DNA of 64,000 nt from Lasiosphaeria ovina (lineage: Eukaryota > Ascomycota > Sordariomycetes > Sordariales > Lasiosphaeriaceae), in assembly GCA_033439765.1 (NCBI GenBank), contig JAULSN010000002.1, forward strand, positions 2,914,001 to 2,978,000. Reading direction: 5' to 3'. Positions 11,866 to 23,002 of this stretch are shown one piece after another. The stretch's first letter is position 1. Each line of letters starts with the position of its first letter. The translations under genes were made by a program, and so were the position numbers. The notes under the pieces are model-generated. The model was not told the DNA's origin. It saw nothing but the letters and a program-made list of their open reading frames with translations, and ran no database searches.

Positions 11866-14800
11866 TAGAATCACGGGCAGCAGGACCCGAGTAGGACGGA
11901 GCTGAGATCGGGCCTTGGGTTCTGGGCGTGGGGCGGTCCAGGCGTTGGATCCACGTCGGTCCTGGTCGTGGTGGAGCGTTGAAGTCGGGTATCCGTACAG
12001 AGATGGAAACTGCAACTGAGTCCACGACAAACGAGGCTAAAACGAAACCAAGTGCGACTGCGACGGCTGAGCCATGGAGACTGCGACCGCGACTACGACT
12101 GCGTAGCGTGCTGCGGAGGTGGTGTGGGAGGACCAAGCAGGAGCAGGAGCAACGCAACACATCAGAATCAGAATAGGTTCGGCCTCGACTCAGGTTGTGC
12201 TGCCCTGGGTTCTGGTTCCAGTCGCCCGTCTGCAAGGGCGCAAGGGTAGGTAGGGTCCGGGTGGTGTGAATGGAAGTTGCGTTATGCCGTGGGATGGGAA
12301 CTTGAAGCGACGGGAGTCCAGCGCACCTGCTCTACTTGGTTCTCGCGCGAGATGAGAGGAAGTCGTGCCAATAACTACAAGCCCTTGGCGGGCAGTTGAG
12401 GGGCTGAAAGCACCCTGGGGACCCCCCCCCGGCCTCCGTCGCCTCCCTCCAGCGCTCTTTCTTCCCAGCATCAATCCGTACTTACTGAACACAGCTAGCG
12501 AGAGGCACCACTGGCGTGGGCACCTGCACCTGCACCTCCCCCAGCGGGAACCCTGGACGCCCGCGTCTGCCACTATCTCCCAGAGACACGGCTAATAAGA
12601 TCGGTCCCAGCATCCAGTCAGAGTCTTGGGTCCCGAGGTCCCCTGCTTTCCTGCCCGTCCAGGACAGCCTTCCATTGGACATGTCTAAATAGGATCCGCG
12701 GACCGGTCGCAATGCCATGCCGGGCAAAGGAGCGCCCCAAGGTACCCGACAGGCAAGGAGTACAGCTTCTTGTCGAAAGCTTGTTTATTTCACTGTGCGC
12801 TGCGCGGCGGCGCCGGCCACTGCCCACTCTGCCAGTCGGCCCAGTCCCTCGCCATCCCGTCTAGAATATATTGCCGTGCAATACCAAACTCATCTAGGGC
12901 GACTTCGGCCCCACTCGTCCAAAGCAGCGAGCGAGCTGGCACCCCTCGCCATCGCCTCGCCGATGACCTGTCGGCCGATGGGCGTACAGGCGGTCTGCCG
13001 CCAATCACGGCGCGCTGCGTCGGCCTCGCCAGCCATTCCGTGCATGCCGGGCTAGGCTGTTCCGGGTAGGTGGTTGAGGGGAACGCCATGGGGATAACTA
13101 GCATCTGGCTGCCGGCCTGTGTGAGCAGGGGGGGTGAAAGCCATGTGCGGACGGCGGAACAGCGACTGGTCCAAGAGATTCCGATTGCATCTTAGGTCAG
13201 ACGGCCAGGGCGATATTACCTTACTACGACCTGCCTTACCTACCTCCCTAAGGTAGCCAGCCTACTACCGTACCCGACCTAGGACGTCGCATGTCATTGC
13301 CCACACCAGACAGCAGTCGCAGCGCAGGAGCTGTCTTGGCCCTTGGTATTCCCGAGTTATAGTCAGGCTAAGGTAGCCGCTCTCAATATTTTCAATTCGC
13401 CCCTCTGCAGTCTGCGCTTTTGCTCCAGTTGTGTAACTCAAGCTCAAGGCAAGCTCCGTACCGAGCTGGAGCCGTGCCACGCGAACGGCAAAATAGGCCG
13501 TCGACTCACTGTCGCCCTTCGCCCATTCCAGAAGGCGGCAACCTCAGATACAGCACTAGTTATAAAAGCTGGAAGTCGGCATAACAAACCGCCTCAGGCA
13601 TGCGCCTGGGCTGAACATACCTTGCACACGCACTGACATGGAAGACAAGACAACATCTATACTGCAACCCCACTACAAAACACTCGCCCACCAAATGGAA
13701 GGCTCCCAGGTTCCGTTCCGTCCGACCTTCCATTGCAATTGATTCCGCACCAGCTGCGCTGCGGGCGTCCCGGTTCCGACGTCTTCTCAGCTAAGCTTCG
13801 GGAAGGAGACAAAAACTCTGAAGAAGAATTCCAACTGCTCCTTCCCCATCTCGGACTCGCGCCGTTCTTTCCAAGCCTAGGGCTGAAGCGTTTGGTGGAG
13901 ACTTGTGGGCCTGGGCCCTTCATTAACTTCGTTTTCTGCTGTCTCGACGTTGTCCGTTTGGGAAGGTGGGAGCGGGCAGAGCATATGATGTTCGGGTCCT
14001 TCCAAGCAGGACCCCTGCTCACCCTCTCCTCAAGCCCAAAGTGTCTCCCAAACGGCCCCCCTCTCAAACCACAACCACCGACCGGCGTCCATTCAGCAGC
14101 CGCGTCATTTCTCCTGAGTCGCTGTGCCCAAAATGCCAAACAAATGGGTTATGGTCATGGACTTGCCCCGGCCTGTTACGTACAATGCAGTGGGTTTGAT
14201 TATTCCATTACCTATGAGAGTTTGACCGTCTGGCACTGTCATCTCCGGCCGCGCGCCGTGGGCGGTTGACTTGCAAAAGGAGGCAGGCACACTGACCGAC
14301 CTTGGCTCTCATCGCTTGGCTTCTTGTCACCCGGCCGGGACCCGAAATAGAGGTCTCATTCGCCCCGTTGATCGTCGCCAGGCGGCCAGAGAAGGAAGGC
14401 CGAGGAAAAGCTTGTCGGTGGCACTTGACGCGGGGATTACACGTCGTGTGTTTTTCCCTTTTGTCCCTCAAATACGTCGCCCTTTTTGTACTGGGACAAA
14501 ACCTTAAATCCTTTGCCCAGTCCAGTCGTTTTTCTTCCCACATACGGAGTACATATCTGATAATCCCCCTGGTCGGGCTCCGAGGAATGTCACCCCGGTG
14601 AGGTGTTGTGAGGATCCGCCTACAAATGGTTCACCGGCGCGTCACCGCCGCCTTGTGGAGAAAGAAGGAAAGGGAAAACGGCAGGTATTTAACACTGACC
14701 TACTCCTTGGGGACGCTCTGTGCGACCTAAGGCCCACCTGCCAGTGCCAGCCGATTTCCCCCGGGCGACGATGGATCAGGGCCGCTCCTCTTTTACCAAG

Positions 14801-15590
14801 TGAAGAAGGCCGTTGTGTGACGCTATCGGCGCTCTGGGCTCGTCTTAGGACGCTTTGGTTTTAGTACTCGTTCCCCTTCTCCCTCTCCTCGGACTCTTCC
14901 AGCCTGCGCGACCGCATCTCGAAATCGCTTCCGATGAGAGAGGGGCCCCCGATGTTTAGTTGGGTATGGTTCCGGCCGATCCAATAGATCGGCATTTTAG
15001 TGGGAGTCACTCGCTACAACTGTGCTTTTGGGCTGGAAGGTCCCCGCAAACGCTCTTATGTCACTACCTTGACTCGCGGCATGACGAGTCTCGCTGTGCT
15101 GGCAGACGCAATTCTTGAGGGGAAGGCTGGATGAATCCGCATCAAGCGCCTACTCTCATCTTGTCCCTTGTAGTGTCGAGGAAGCCCAGAGATGTGAACA
15201 GCTACGACAGCGAGACTAACATCGCTCACTCCGTGCTACCCTGTGCTGTCACGAACTCTCGGACCTGGTACGCAGTGGCTGGTTTACACATTGGATCTAC
15301 ATACGCACGTGTATGTTCAGATCAATCGAAGGAAATCGCAATGTAATGTGAATACAGAGGCTGAATAAGACCGAGATCTTCTCGATCTGCTGCTCCCGGT
15401 TTCAGGGCACTATCCATGGCCGATCTGCCACGGCACTTCCTTACCTGGCAACGGCTACAGGAGGTGTTGATACCATGACGTTGATCCCAGTCTCGTCTCT
15501 TTGTTCTCCACGTCTCTACCTGTCTACACTATCTGCTGTCGGCGGGAGAGAGCGGGATGTCTTGACTTCGCTCTACCAGACCAACTGAAA

Positions 15591-15612
15591 CACATACACA
15601 CACACACACACG
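15591..15612 (+). repeat. (CA)n microsatellite
   Basis: Short CA dinucleotide run with one TA interruption, in intergenic DNA. Confidence 0.9.
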
Positions 15613-16448
15613 CCGCGGCTTACATATGTGCGTGTAGTATCTCTATACACATCTGTGGGGATGCGAATATCCTCCCCCTCCCACACATGTGCTCGCCCAC
15701 ATGACTGGCGGTGTACACAGCACCGTGGCCGGCGATGCAGGAACGGGGGGTGGCGCACCCGATGTGGACAAGAAGACCGGTGCGGCACGACGGCTGGGGC
15801 AGGCGTGGGATGGGATGGACCGCGCACTCAATAAGTAGGTAGGTAGGGAGGGTAGACGGGCAGACCGGCAGGTATGTACTGGCCGCTTACATATCCGCAC
15901 ATACCTAGCCTTGCCTGCCTACACATACATAGGTATACATATGTGCGCATCGTCACAGCACGCGGCATGTGTGCCGCGGTGCCGCGGGCTGTCGGTCCCG
16001 TGCTCTGGGAAACAAACCCGGAGAGTAATTATGTTTCATCACGGGCGGCAGGGAGTTGGGCATGTGGGCATGGCCCTGGGTGTGGGTTTAGGTTTGGGTT
16101 TGGGTTTACAGACACAGTGATTGCATAGTAGATATTATTTGCGGACGCTGGGAGTGCTGACCTGCTGCCAGCAACACCGGGACGCAAGCAGGAGGACGGG
16201 TGTGAGAAAAGAGAGTGTTGCCCAAGCATTATCTACACTGTATGTACATACAACCAACCCTCGGAAGGGTCTCCAAAGGCAAAAACAACCCAAAAAAGAA
16301 CACCCCCCGCCCCCCTTTCCCGGTTTCGTCTTGTCTTGTCACCTACCCGTATGAGAATCTCCATTTATATATCATGCATGCCTGTTCGGCATATAGCAGT
16401 CCCAGTGCCGGTACCGCCGCCGGCAAGGGGTATCGACACAACAACCGT

Positions 16449-16474
16449 CGTTACCATCACCATCACCATCACCG
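16449..16474 (+). repeat. (CATCAC)n short repeat
   Basis: Four ATCACC units in intergenic DNA. Confidence 0.85.
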
Positions 16475-16587
16475 CCATAATTCAACAACACTATCTCACT
16501 ACCCCAGTCTACACAGTGAAGCGAATATACGAAACTGCTCCTCAATATGACCGAACGATCACAGGCAACATAAACCCAGCACAATCC

Positions 16588-16609
16588 AATATATATATAT
16601 ATATATATT
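16588..16609 (+). repeat. (TA)n microsatellite
   Basis: About eleven AT/TA units in intergenic DNA. Confidence 0.95.
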
Positions 16610-17729
16610 CACCCGTCATCCCCATTTCGTCTCCGAAAACAACGATACCCTAAGAGAGACTAAATTTCAAACCCAAATCTGATAGGCTTTGCTAACCAGC
16701 TACTGCGTAGGTACGGTAGGTAAGTACCTAGGTACGATACCCAAGGTATCCAGCCGGCCAACCAGTCAGCCAGCCAGCCAGCAGCAGTAGTATATCTCGG
16801 GCATCGTTCCATAGAACATACTCACAAGCGAGACGAAATACGGGACAGGCGGGCCAAACAAGCAAGCAAATGGTGTCGTTTTATCTCTCTCTCCCCTTCT
16901 CTCTCTCTCCCCTAGTGTATCTCTCCATCTCGCACGAGCACCATAATAATCACACCAACAAACAAACCAGAGAGGCCGCGTGGTAGTAGCAATCTTGTGA
17001 GGGGGTAATGGCACTGCTAGCAGACAGGATAAGGGCGACGGAAGACGAGACGGGGGACGGGAGACGGGCGGCAGAAAGACAGAAAGACACCTCCCCGAGC
17101 GAGTTGGCGCAATAGACTGTGGAGATGGTAGCCGTCGGCGGCCACGAAAGAGTTGCAATAGGAGCACTAGCTGTGACCCTTGACCCACACGAGCCACGTC
17201 TCTCTTGCTTGGTCAAGTATGCCAGTACGACGTCGCCGTGTCGAGTTGGCAAGAAGAGGCAGGTGGTTAACTTCATGCCATTTACCATTACACGTCATAT
17301 CTAAGTTGGCGCTATCTCTGTTGACGGACCGCATCCGGCCTCTATGTACTGTACAGTGACCAAGGCTGTTCGATCGTCCCTCTGTTGCGTGGCGGCCGAT
17401 AAAGTGGCGGGCAGGGCAGGCAGCTTCGCAGACCTCGTCATCATCGTCGCCATGGAATGTACAAACTACCCACTCCCCCCCAGCCCATAGTAATAACGAA
17501 AAAAATTATAGCAACTTTTGGTTCGGGGAGGGTATGCAGAAAATGCGTTGCTCCGAATCCCCAGCAGCAAACACCCCGTGACACCTCTGCAAGCGCAAAA
17601 CCAAATAATGCCCGGCTTTTTCCGAACTAAGAAAACCGTCCAGCTGCCAGCAAATGCTTTTCCCTCTTTCCTAACTCCAGCCGAGCGCTAAGACCTCGTG
17701 ACCCAAGGGCTGTGGCAACAAGGCTGTTA

Positions 17730-19528
17730 CTAGGCCGCGCCTGCCAGAGCACCCCGTCTCCCACCAATACCTCCACCACGACCCCGACCACCGTGTCCGG
17801 GGAAGCCACCCCGACCGGTTCCCTGGCTGCTGGTCCGGCTGCCGTCAAACCCACCACGGCCGCGGCCCGCAACTCCTCCGCGCGTAGCGTTGTAGTTGCT
17901 ACCGCCGTACGCGTTCGCCTTCGGTCGCCGCTGCTCCACAAGAATGTTCTCGCCGTTCACCGTGTGGGGATTGGCAGCAACGGCAGCGCTGTACCCAGCC
18001 TGGGTCTTAAACTCGACAAAGGCGCAGTTCTGTTATCTGGTTTAGTATGCCATGTCAAGTGGTAAAGTTCTCTGGGGTAAACGTACCTTTTGCCGATTGA
18101 TGTCAAAGTACGCCAGCTCACCAAAGCTAGCAAGCACGGCTCTCAGATCTTCTTCCTGTACCTTCTCAGTAACATACTTGATGTACGCCATTGTGCCCTC
18201 CTTCTCCACTGGGGCAGCACCGGGGAGCTGAAGGCGGGCCTGTCGCTTCGTCTCGGCCGTCTGCCACTCGCTGTCTTGGTCCTTGATGGAAGGGCTAGGT
18301 GCCGGGGAGCTCTCTGTTACCTGAGGAGCGGCGGCGGCGGCTGGCTGTTGGGCAACAGCGGGAGCCGCTGGGCGCGGCTGGGCAGCCGCACTGGGAGCGG
18401 GGGCGGCCTTGGGGATAGGAACGGCGGGACGGGGAGTGGGTCCTGCGGCGGCTGCTGCTCGGAGGGCCCAGGTCATGGGCTTTGGGGGCTCTCGAGGTTT
18501 TTCGGGCTCGGCGAGCGCAGGAGCCGTAATAAGGGGCGCGGCCGGGACGGCAGCAGCCGGGGTCGGGGCAGGGCCCTTCGGTTCCTCAGGCTTCTTGACA
18601 TCCTCTTCGGCAATCTCTTCCACGGCCTTCTCAGGCTCTAGGGGTACCTCATCCTTGGCGGCGGAAGCCTCCTGGACCTCGGGAGCGGCTTCGACAGCTG
18701 GCACATCGGCGGCTGCTTCCGAGGCTGTCTCGTTTACGGTTGAGCTGGCCTCTTCAAGCTTCTGGTCAACAGCGTCGGCGTCCAAAGCAGTAGACTCCTT
18801 AACTGCGGGGACCTCTTCCGGAGCAGGCGTCTCAGACTTGGCCTCAACCGCGGGCTCAACTACAGCGGGGGCTTCGGTGGCGGGTGCCGCCTCCAGGGTC
18901 GCCTCCTCAGCCTCCTCCTCGACATCCTCGTTAATGTATCGCAGGATGTCGTTGAGCACAAAATAGCCAGAAGGCTGCTGGGCAAGCACAAAGGTCTGCA
19001 CGAATTTCTTGGGCTCACCCGCCTTGTTGGAGACCTCGCCAATAACTTGGATAACGATGTTCTCGGCGGACCCCTGTGAGTCGACATTCGAGATGCGGAC
19101 CTTGCAGTCCTGGAAGTCGAGGTTCTTAATGCGCTCCTGGATTGCCTTTGATGGTAGGATAAGTCAGCAGGATAGGCCAGCAAATGTGATGGGGGGATGT
19201 AGCTACTGACCTGTCTGCCGACGGCGACCGAAGTAAGCTCGGCCTCGATGCCGTAGACGAACTGAGATCGCTTGCCGTAGAAGAGCTGGCACAATGTCAA
19301 TCGTCTGTCAGAATGGCAGCTGGAGCCGCAGCGCAAACTCACGTGAAGCTTCTCTGGAGACTTGCTCAGTGTTGTGTAGTACTGCTCGACAAAGTACCAA
19401 CCGACCTCGTCCTTAGGGAGGTTGCTATTGCCGTTGGCGGAATTGGCATTGGAGCCGGTGGAAGCCTCCGATGCCGTGGTCGGGGCTGCATACTGGTCGG
19501 GATGATTAATATTACCGTTTGTTGCCAT
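17730..19528 (-). CDS. G3BP/Nxt3-like protein: NTF2 domain, RRM, RGG tail (539 aa)
   Basis: Minus-strand exons are 19528-19343, 19285-19211, 19145-18087 and 18029-17730; the introns are 57, 65 and 57 nt. The NTF2-like domain (about residues 38-165) runs from VGWYFVEQYYTTLSKSPEKLH through LFYGKRSQFVYG to GYFVLNDILRYI. A long Ala/Glu/Pro-rich acidic linker follows. The RRM (about 405-480) has RNP2 AYIKYV and RNP1 NCAFVEF, and intron 3 falls immediately before RNP1. The last 55 residues are rich in RGG/GRG. This order is diagnostic of the G3BP family (human G3BP1/2, fission yeast Nxt3), RNA-binding proteins of stress granules that bind a ubiquitin protease; yeast Bre5 is the equivalent. The predicted location is the cytoplasm. 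Methylation of RGG arginines is likely from the family. The start is the first ATG, directly before the NTF2 domain. Confidence 0.92.
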
Positions 19529-22500
19529 GGTTGCTGAGATGTGCAGTGGCTTGATAAAAAGGTGATGACTGCAGGTCGAAACTCAAAACCCGGGCGCGCG
19601 CGTGTCCGGGAAATAGCAGGGCCGAAGGGCGGCGAGGCAGACGTGCGTCGCAAGAACTGGATTGAGCGAGTATAACTAGCGGTCAGGCTGTCAGCGACGT
19701 GTCGGGACGCGACGCGGCGACGGAAGAGAGGCTGGAATCAGAGCATACCTATTGAAAGATGTGCGTTGGAAGTTTTTGAAGATAGGTTCGGCCAAGTCTG
19801 GGGCGAACCAAGCGAGGCGAGCCGTGCCGGGAAGGGTGCAGATGCACAATGGAGCAGAGAAAAGAAATAGTTAGGCTGCGCGACGTTACGGTCCACCTGA
19901 GGTTGGATGATTTCTCTCGCGTAAACTTGGGCTCCCCGGGATGAGGAGGGAAGAGAAGTAGAGGGATGGGTGGCTTTGGTCAAAGGTTTCGTGACAGATT
20001 GCGAGATCGCGAGAAGTGAATATCGAGATTGTTCGCAAGAAAATTGGTTTGGGTGACGCCAAAGATTCCTCCACGCGGGCCCCACACAGGTCGGGTGCGG
20101 TTCATCAAGCGGAACTTCCCATTTGGCCGCCTTTGCCTTGGGTGCGCCCGGCTGCAAAAACCCAGGTGGCCAGTGCTTCTAGAACCCCCTCCGACAGCGA
20201 CCAATCCTGTGAGAGGAAGGAATTGCAACTTAACGAAATACCGATTGCCCTTCCGCCACCTTATATGCCGGCCTCCGTGTGCAGACTGGCAAGTACAAAC
20301 ATATTGGTTATGACATCCGTATTTGCCAATGTGGGGTTTTTGGGACCTTGATTTCAGTTCTCGGTTCGAAATGAGCAATGTTGGAGCACATAGGGATTAA
20401 GGACAGAGTCGTTGAGGTCAAGAGCCCCCGTGACTTTTTTGGCTCTTGTAATCCGTCGCGGTATCTTCTCAGCTCGGGATCTGCTGTTGTGTGTTTGGGA
20501 GGTTTAAGTTTGCCCAGGAAGGCGCCGCTTGCCTCCTACATCTCATGATCAGACGATGGAAGCTATGCGTTCCTTCCCTTTCCGCACCACATCACAGCTC
20601 CTTCCGTGCCACATCGCACTACGGCAGGCCCTTTTCATGTCAGGCTCTTGTTGTCACCAAAATCACATGGCAGGCCTACAATGGAAGTAGCGATGGTAGT
20701 GCGAGGTGCCTTCAAGGTCGGAGTTCAATTTGATTTGAGGTGTTGCAAGGTCTCACTTGCCCATTACTAGTCTTCTTTGCACGTGGGATCGAGACAGGAA
20801 TGAGCAACTTCAGCTCTCGTCTGGAATCCGGGCAGTGACCAAATTATTGCCAAAAACAGATATGGACGTATATGCCTTGCCTACGGATAATGTTCCCTGC
20901 CTTTCCACCAGAGCTAAGGCATCGTTGGGTGCGAGGGTGTTCTCAATCTCTCGAGTTGATTCCTTTGATATAACCAACATTCACTTTGTCTTGGATTTTC
21001 TTCCTTTCTTCCTTCACGACTCAACGAACGATCACGACGCACTGCGTTCACAGTTTGAGCCGCCACAAATGTCAGCTCGACGATCTCGGCCTCGACTACA
21101 GTGTCTCGGGAAAAGACAGTCATGGCTTTTCGAGACATTACTCCCGACGGACCCTCGCACTTCCTGGAAAGAAGCGGCCCTAAAATAGCAATCTGCAACG
21201 CAGCGGTCTGCCACTAGCCAGTCGTCCTCACGGTGCTAGTGGTGAGTGACGGCGCCATTGATTGCCTTCACGAACGATGGTCAATGCGCTCTGCAGCGGC
21301 CGAGGGCCGTGGCCCGCATCTTAGGACAACTCGGCAATCCAATCCCTGACTGACCTAACCTATGATTGCTGGCGCGGTACTTGGGAAGAATAAGCATTAT
21401 GGGAACCAAATTGGCCAAGAAAAGCCTTTGCTGGGCATCCCAAGCGGGGATAGGCTTTAACACTAGGATTCTAGTGTATTTGGGGCTTAAAGATCTTCTG
21501 CCTCTTTGAGAAGCCTTTCAGGCCAAATCGTACGGTAATACTTCCGTGAGCCTTTTGCAACTTAAGGGAGTCTCGAGCTAACAGCATCTAGAGATTGGAC
21601 TGTACAGAGGACCGAGTATATGTGTACAGGGCACTTGGAATATTGATTGCCCTCCCCCGCGACAATACCAGACTTCCAGATTGTGTCTCCCGCCGCGTTG
21701 AAGAAAGGTTGCCGGCAACTGCACTAAATTACCAGGTTGTTGCCTTACCTTATCCTTAGCACTCGCAACAGGGCGCTCTGCGCACAAACAGTCTCCAGTC
21801 TCCAGTCACACCACTACCTGCCCTGCCCTGCCCTGCCGCAGTCTGTCGATCACGGCGCCTGAAAATGTCCAAGCTCGAAGCTCACGGACTCGGCCCCTTC
21901 GGTTTGGGGTTCTCAGTACCTCGCCATGGATTTGTCAAATTCTCTTCCGTATCAGCCAGCAAACAAGTCTTGAACAAATGAGACTTGGCTTGTCGGAGGG
22001 GCATGCTGGTTCCCGAGGCGACTCGAGAGCAGTGGGGACAGACGTGTTTACAAGGCCGCCAGCCCTGCTTGCTTCCGATCTCGAGTACCCGGTACACACG
22101 GTTAAGTGCAAAGAACGGCATTGCGGGTAAGGCGGGCGAGCGCCCGAGGTGCAACGGGCGCCCAATTCTGGTTTCTTGCTCGAAGAAGACAAGACGGTAG
22201 AAAAGGGGGTTTGGCACTTTGCAGACCGAGACTTGCTACTCGGTAAATGCCAATCCTTTTCCCGTTACAAAAGCAGCCCATTAACAGACAACCTTCTTAC
22301 CGGCTGCCCAGGACGCACCGTTGGGCGCTAAATACACATTTCCTCCGCCTCGAGTCGAGCTACAGAAGCAAGCAGGATCCTCCGGAAGGCAACCGGCAGC
22401 GGTCTTCTGCACCAGACAGCTTCATTGGTTTGATGATTTGAGGAGCGGCCCCCGCACCCCCCGGCGATCCTCTTCGCTAGTTAATTGCCATTCCACCGGG

Positions 22501-23002
22501 ACAGCGCCAGGGCCTTGTTCTTCTTGTTGGACCTTGTCGGAGTTTGGATGTGCTCGGCCCGCCTTGCCTGGCTTAACCTTTGCCTGACCCGGGTACGAGT
22601 CTGTCTCTCGACTTTCAGCCACCACCGGGTCCTTCGAGCCCATTTAAATACTTACTCTGCTGCCCCCATCCCCCACTCTGCCTGCCTGCCTTACCTTATT
22701 TACTCCGTATATACCACGCGTTGGAGGCCGGGATTGCTTGATTGCCGCTGTGGGGTGCATATCTGTATGATGCCAGCGTCGCGGCGGCGAATGTGACTTG
22801 CTTGGGTACGCCGGAATGGGTTGGCTTTCATTTGCAGCCCTCTTGACGATCTGGTTTCCCTTCTCGACCGACAACCACCTCACCCCTCACCGCTGTCCAA
22901 AGGACCAAAAAACGTAACCCAAGCCAAACCGGACTGAGAACATCTGGGTCGGGACTTGTACCCGCTTCTGGCTCACCTCGCCTGGGCCACGCCCAACTAG
23001 CT
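19529..23002. other. 3.5 kb divergent intergenic region
   Basis: Lies between the G3BP-like gene (-) and the Zn2Cys6 regulator (+). No ORF here has a start, splice pattern or composition I would call a gene. It holds a CCTGC repeat (21817-21838) and a TACTCCGTA motif (22701-22709). It is unusually long for a fungal promoter, so a noncoding transcript is possible. Confidence 0.45.
21817..21838 (+). repeat. (CCTGC)n pentanucleotide repeat
   Basis: Four tandem CCTGC units; the same unit recurs as a longer array at 56692-56730. Confidence 0.9.

Larger units (their letters stand above)
11113..17729. other. 6.6 kb without a supportable gene
   Basis: The region lies between the PH-domain gene start and the 3' end of the G3BP-like gene. 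Many short frames exist, but none shows a domain, a plausible splice chain or protein-like composition. It contains GTT/GTC, GGCAAC and AGCACC short tandem repeats (11.2-11.9 kb), CA, CAT and TA microsatellites (15.6-16.6 kb) and several clusters of TACC/GGTA tetranucleotides. A long leader for the PH gene or noncoding transcripts could lie here. Confidence 0.45.

Noticed and set aside
11447..12235. 262-codon minus-strand frame with LV and PL dipeptide runs
   Set aside because: The openness is explained by hexanucleotide repeats. There is no domain and no start context, and the composition is unlike the neighbouring proteins.
13733..14269. 178-codon plus-strand frame (and 160-codon frame on the other strand) in the gene-free region
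   Set aside because: Both strands are open over the same stretch and neither product resembles a protein family. The plus-frame start lacks a good context.
16079..16109. TTAGG/TTTGGG-rich stretch resembling telomere repeat
   Set aside because: Only about four diverged units without a regular TTAGGG period; a similar short run occurs near 42870. Treated as chance G/T-rich sequence.
20757..21188. 143-codon plus-strand frame between the G3BP-like and Zn2Cys6 genes
   Set aside because: It begins at a TTG rather than ATG and the product has no recognisable features.
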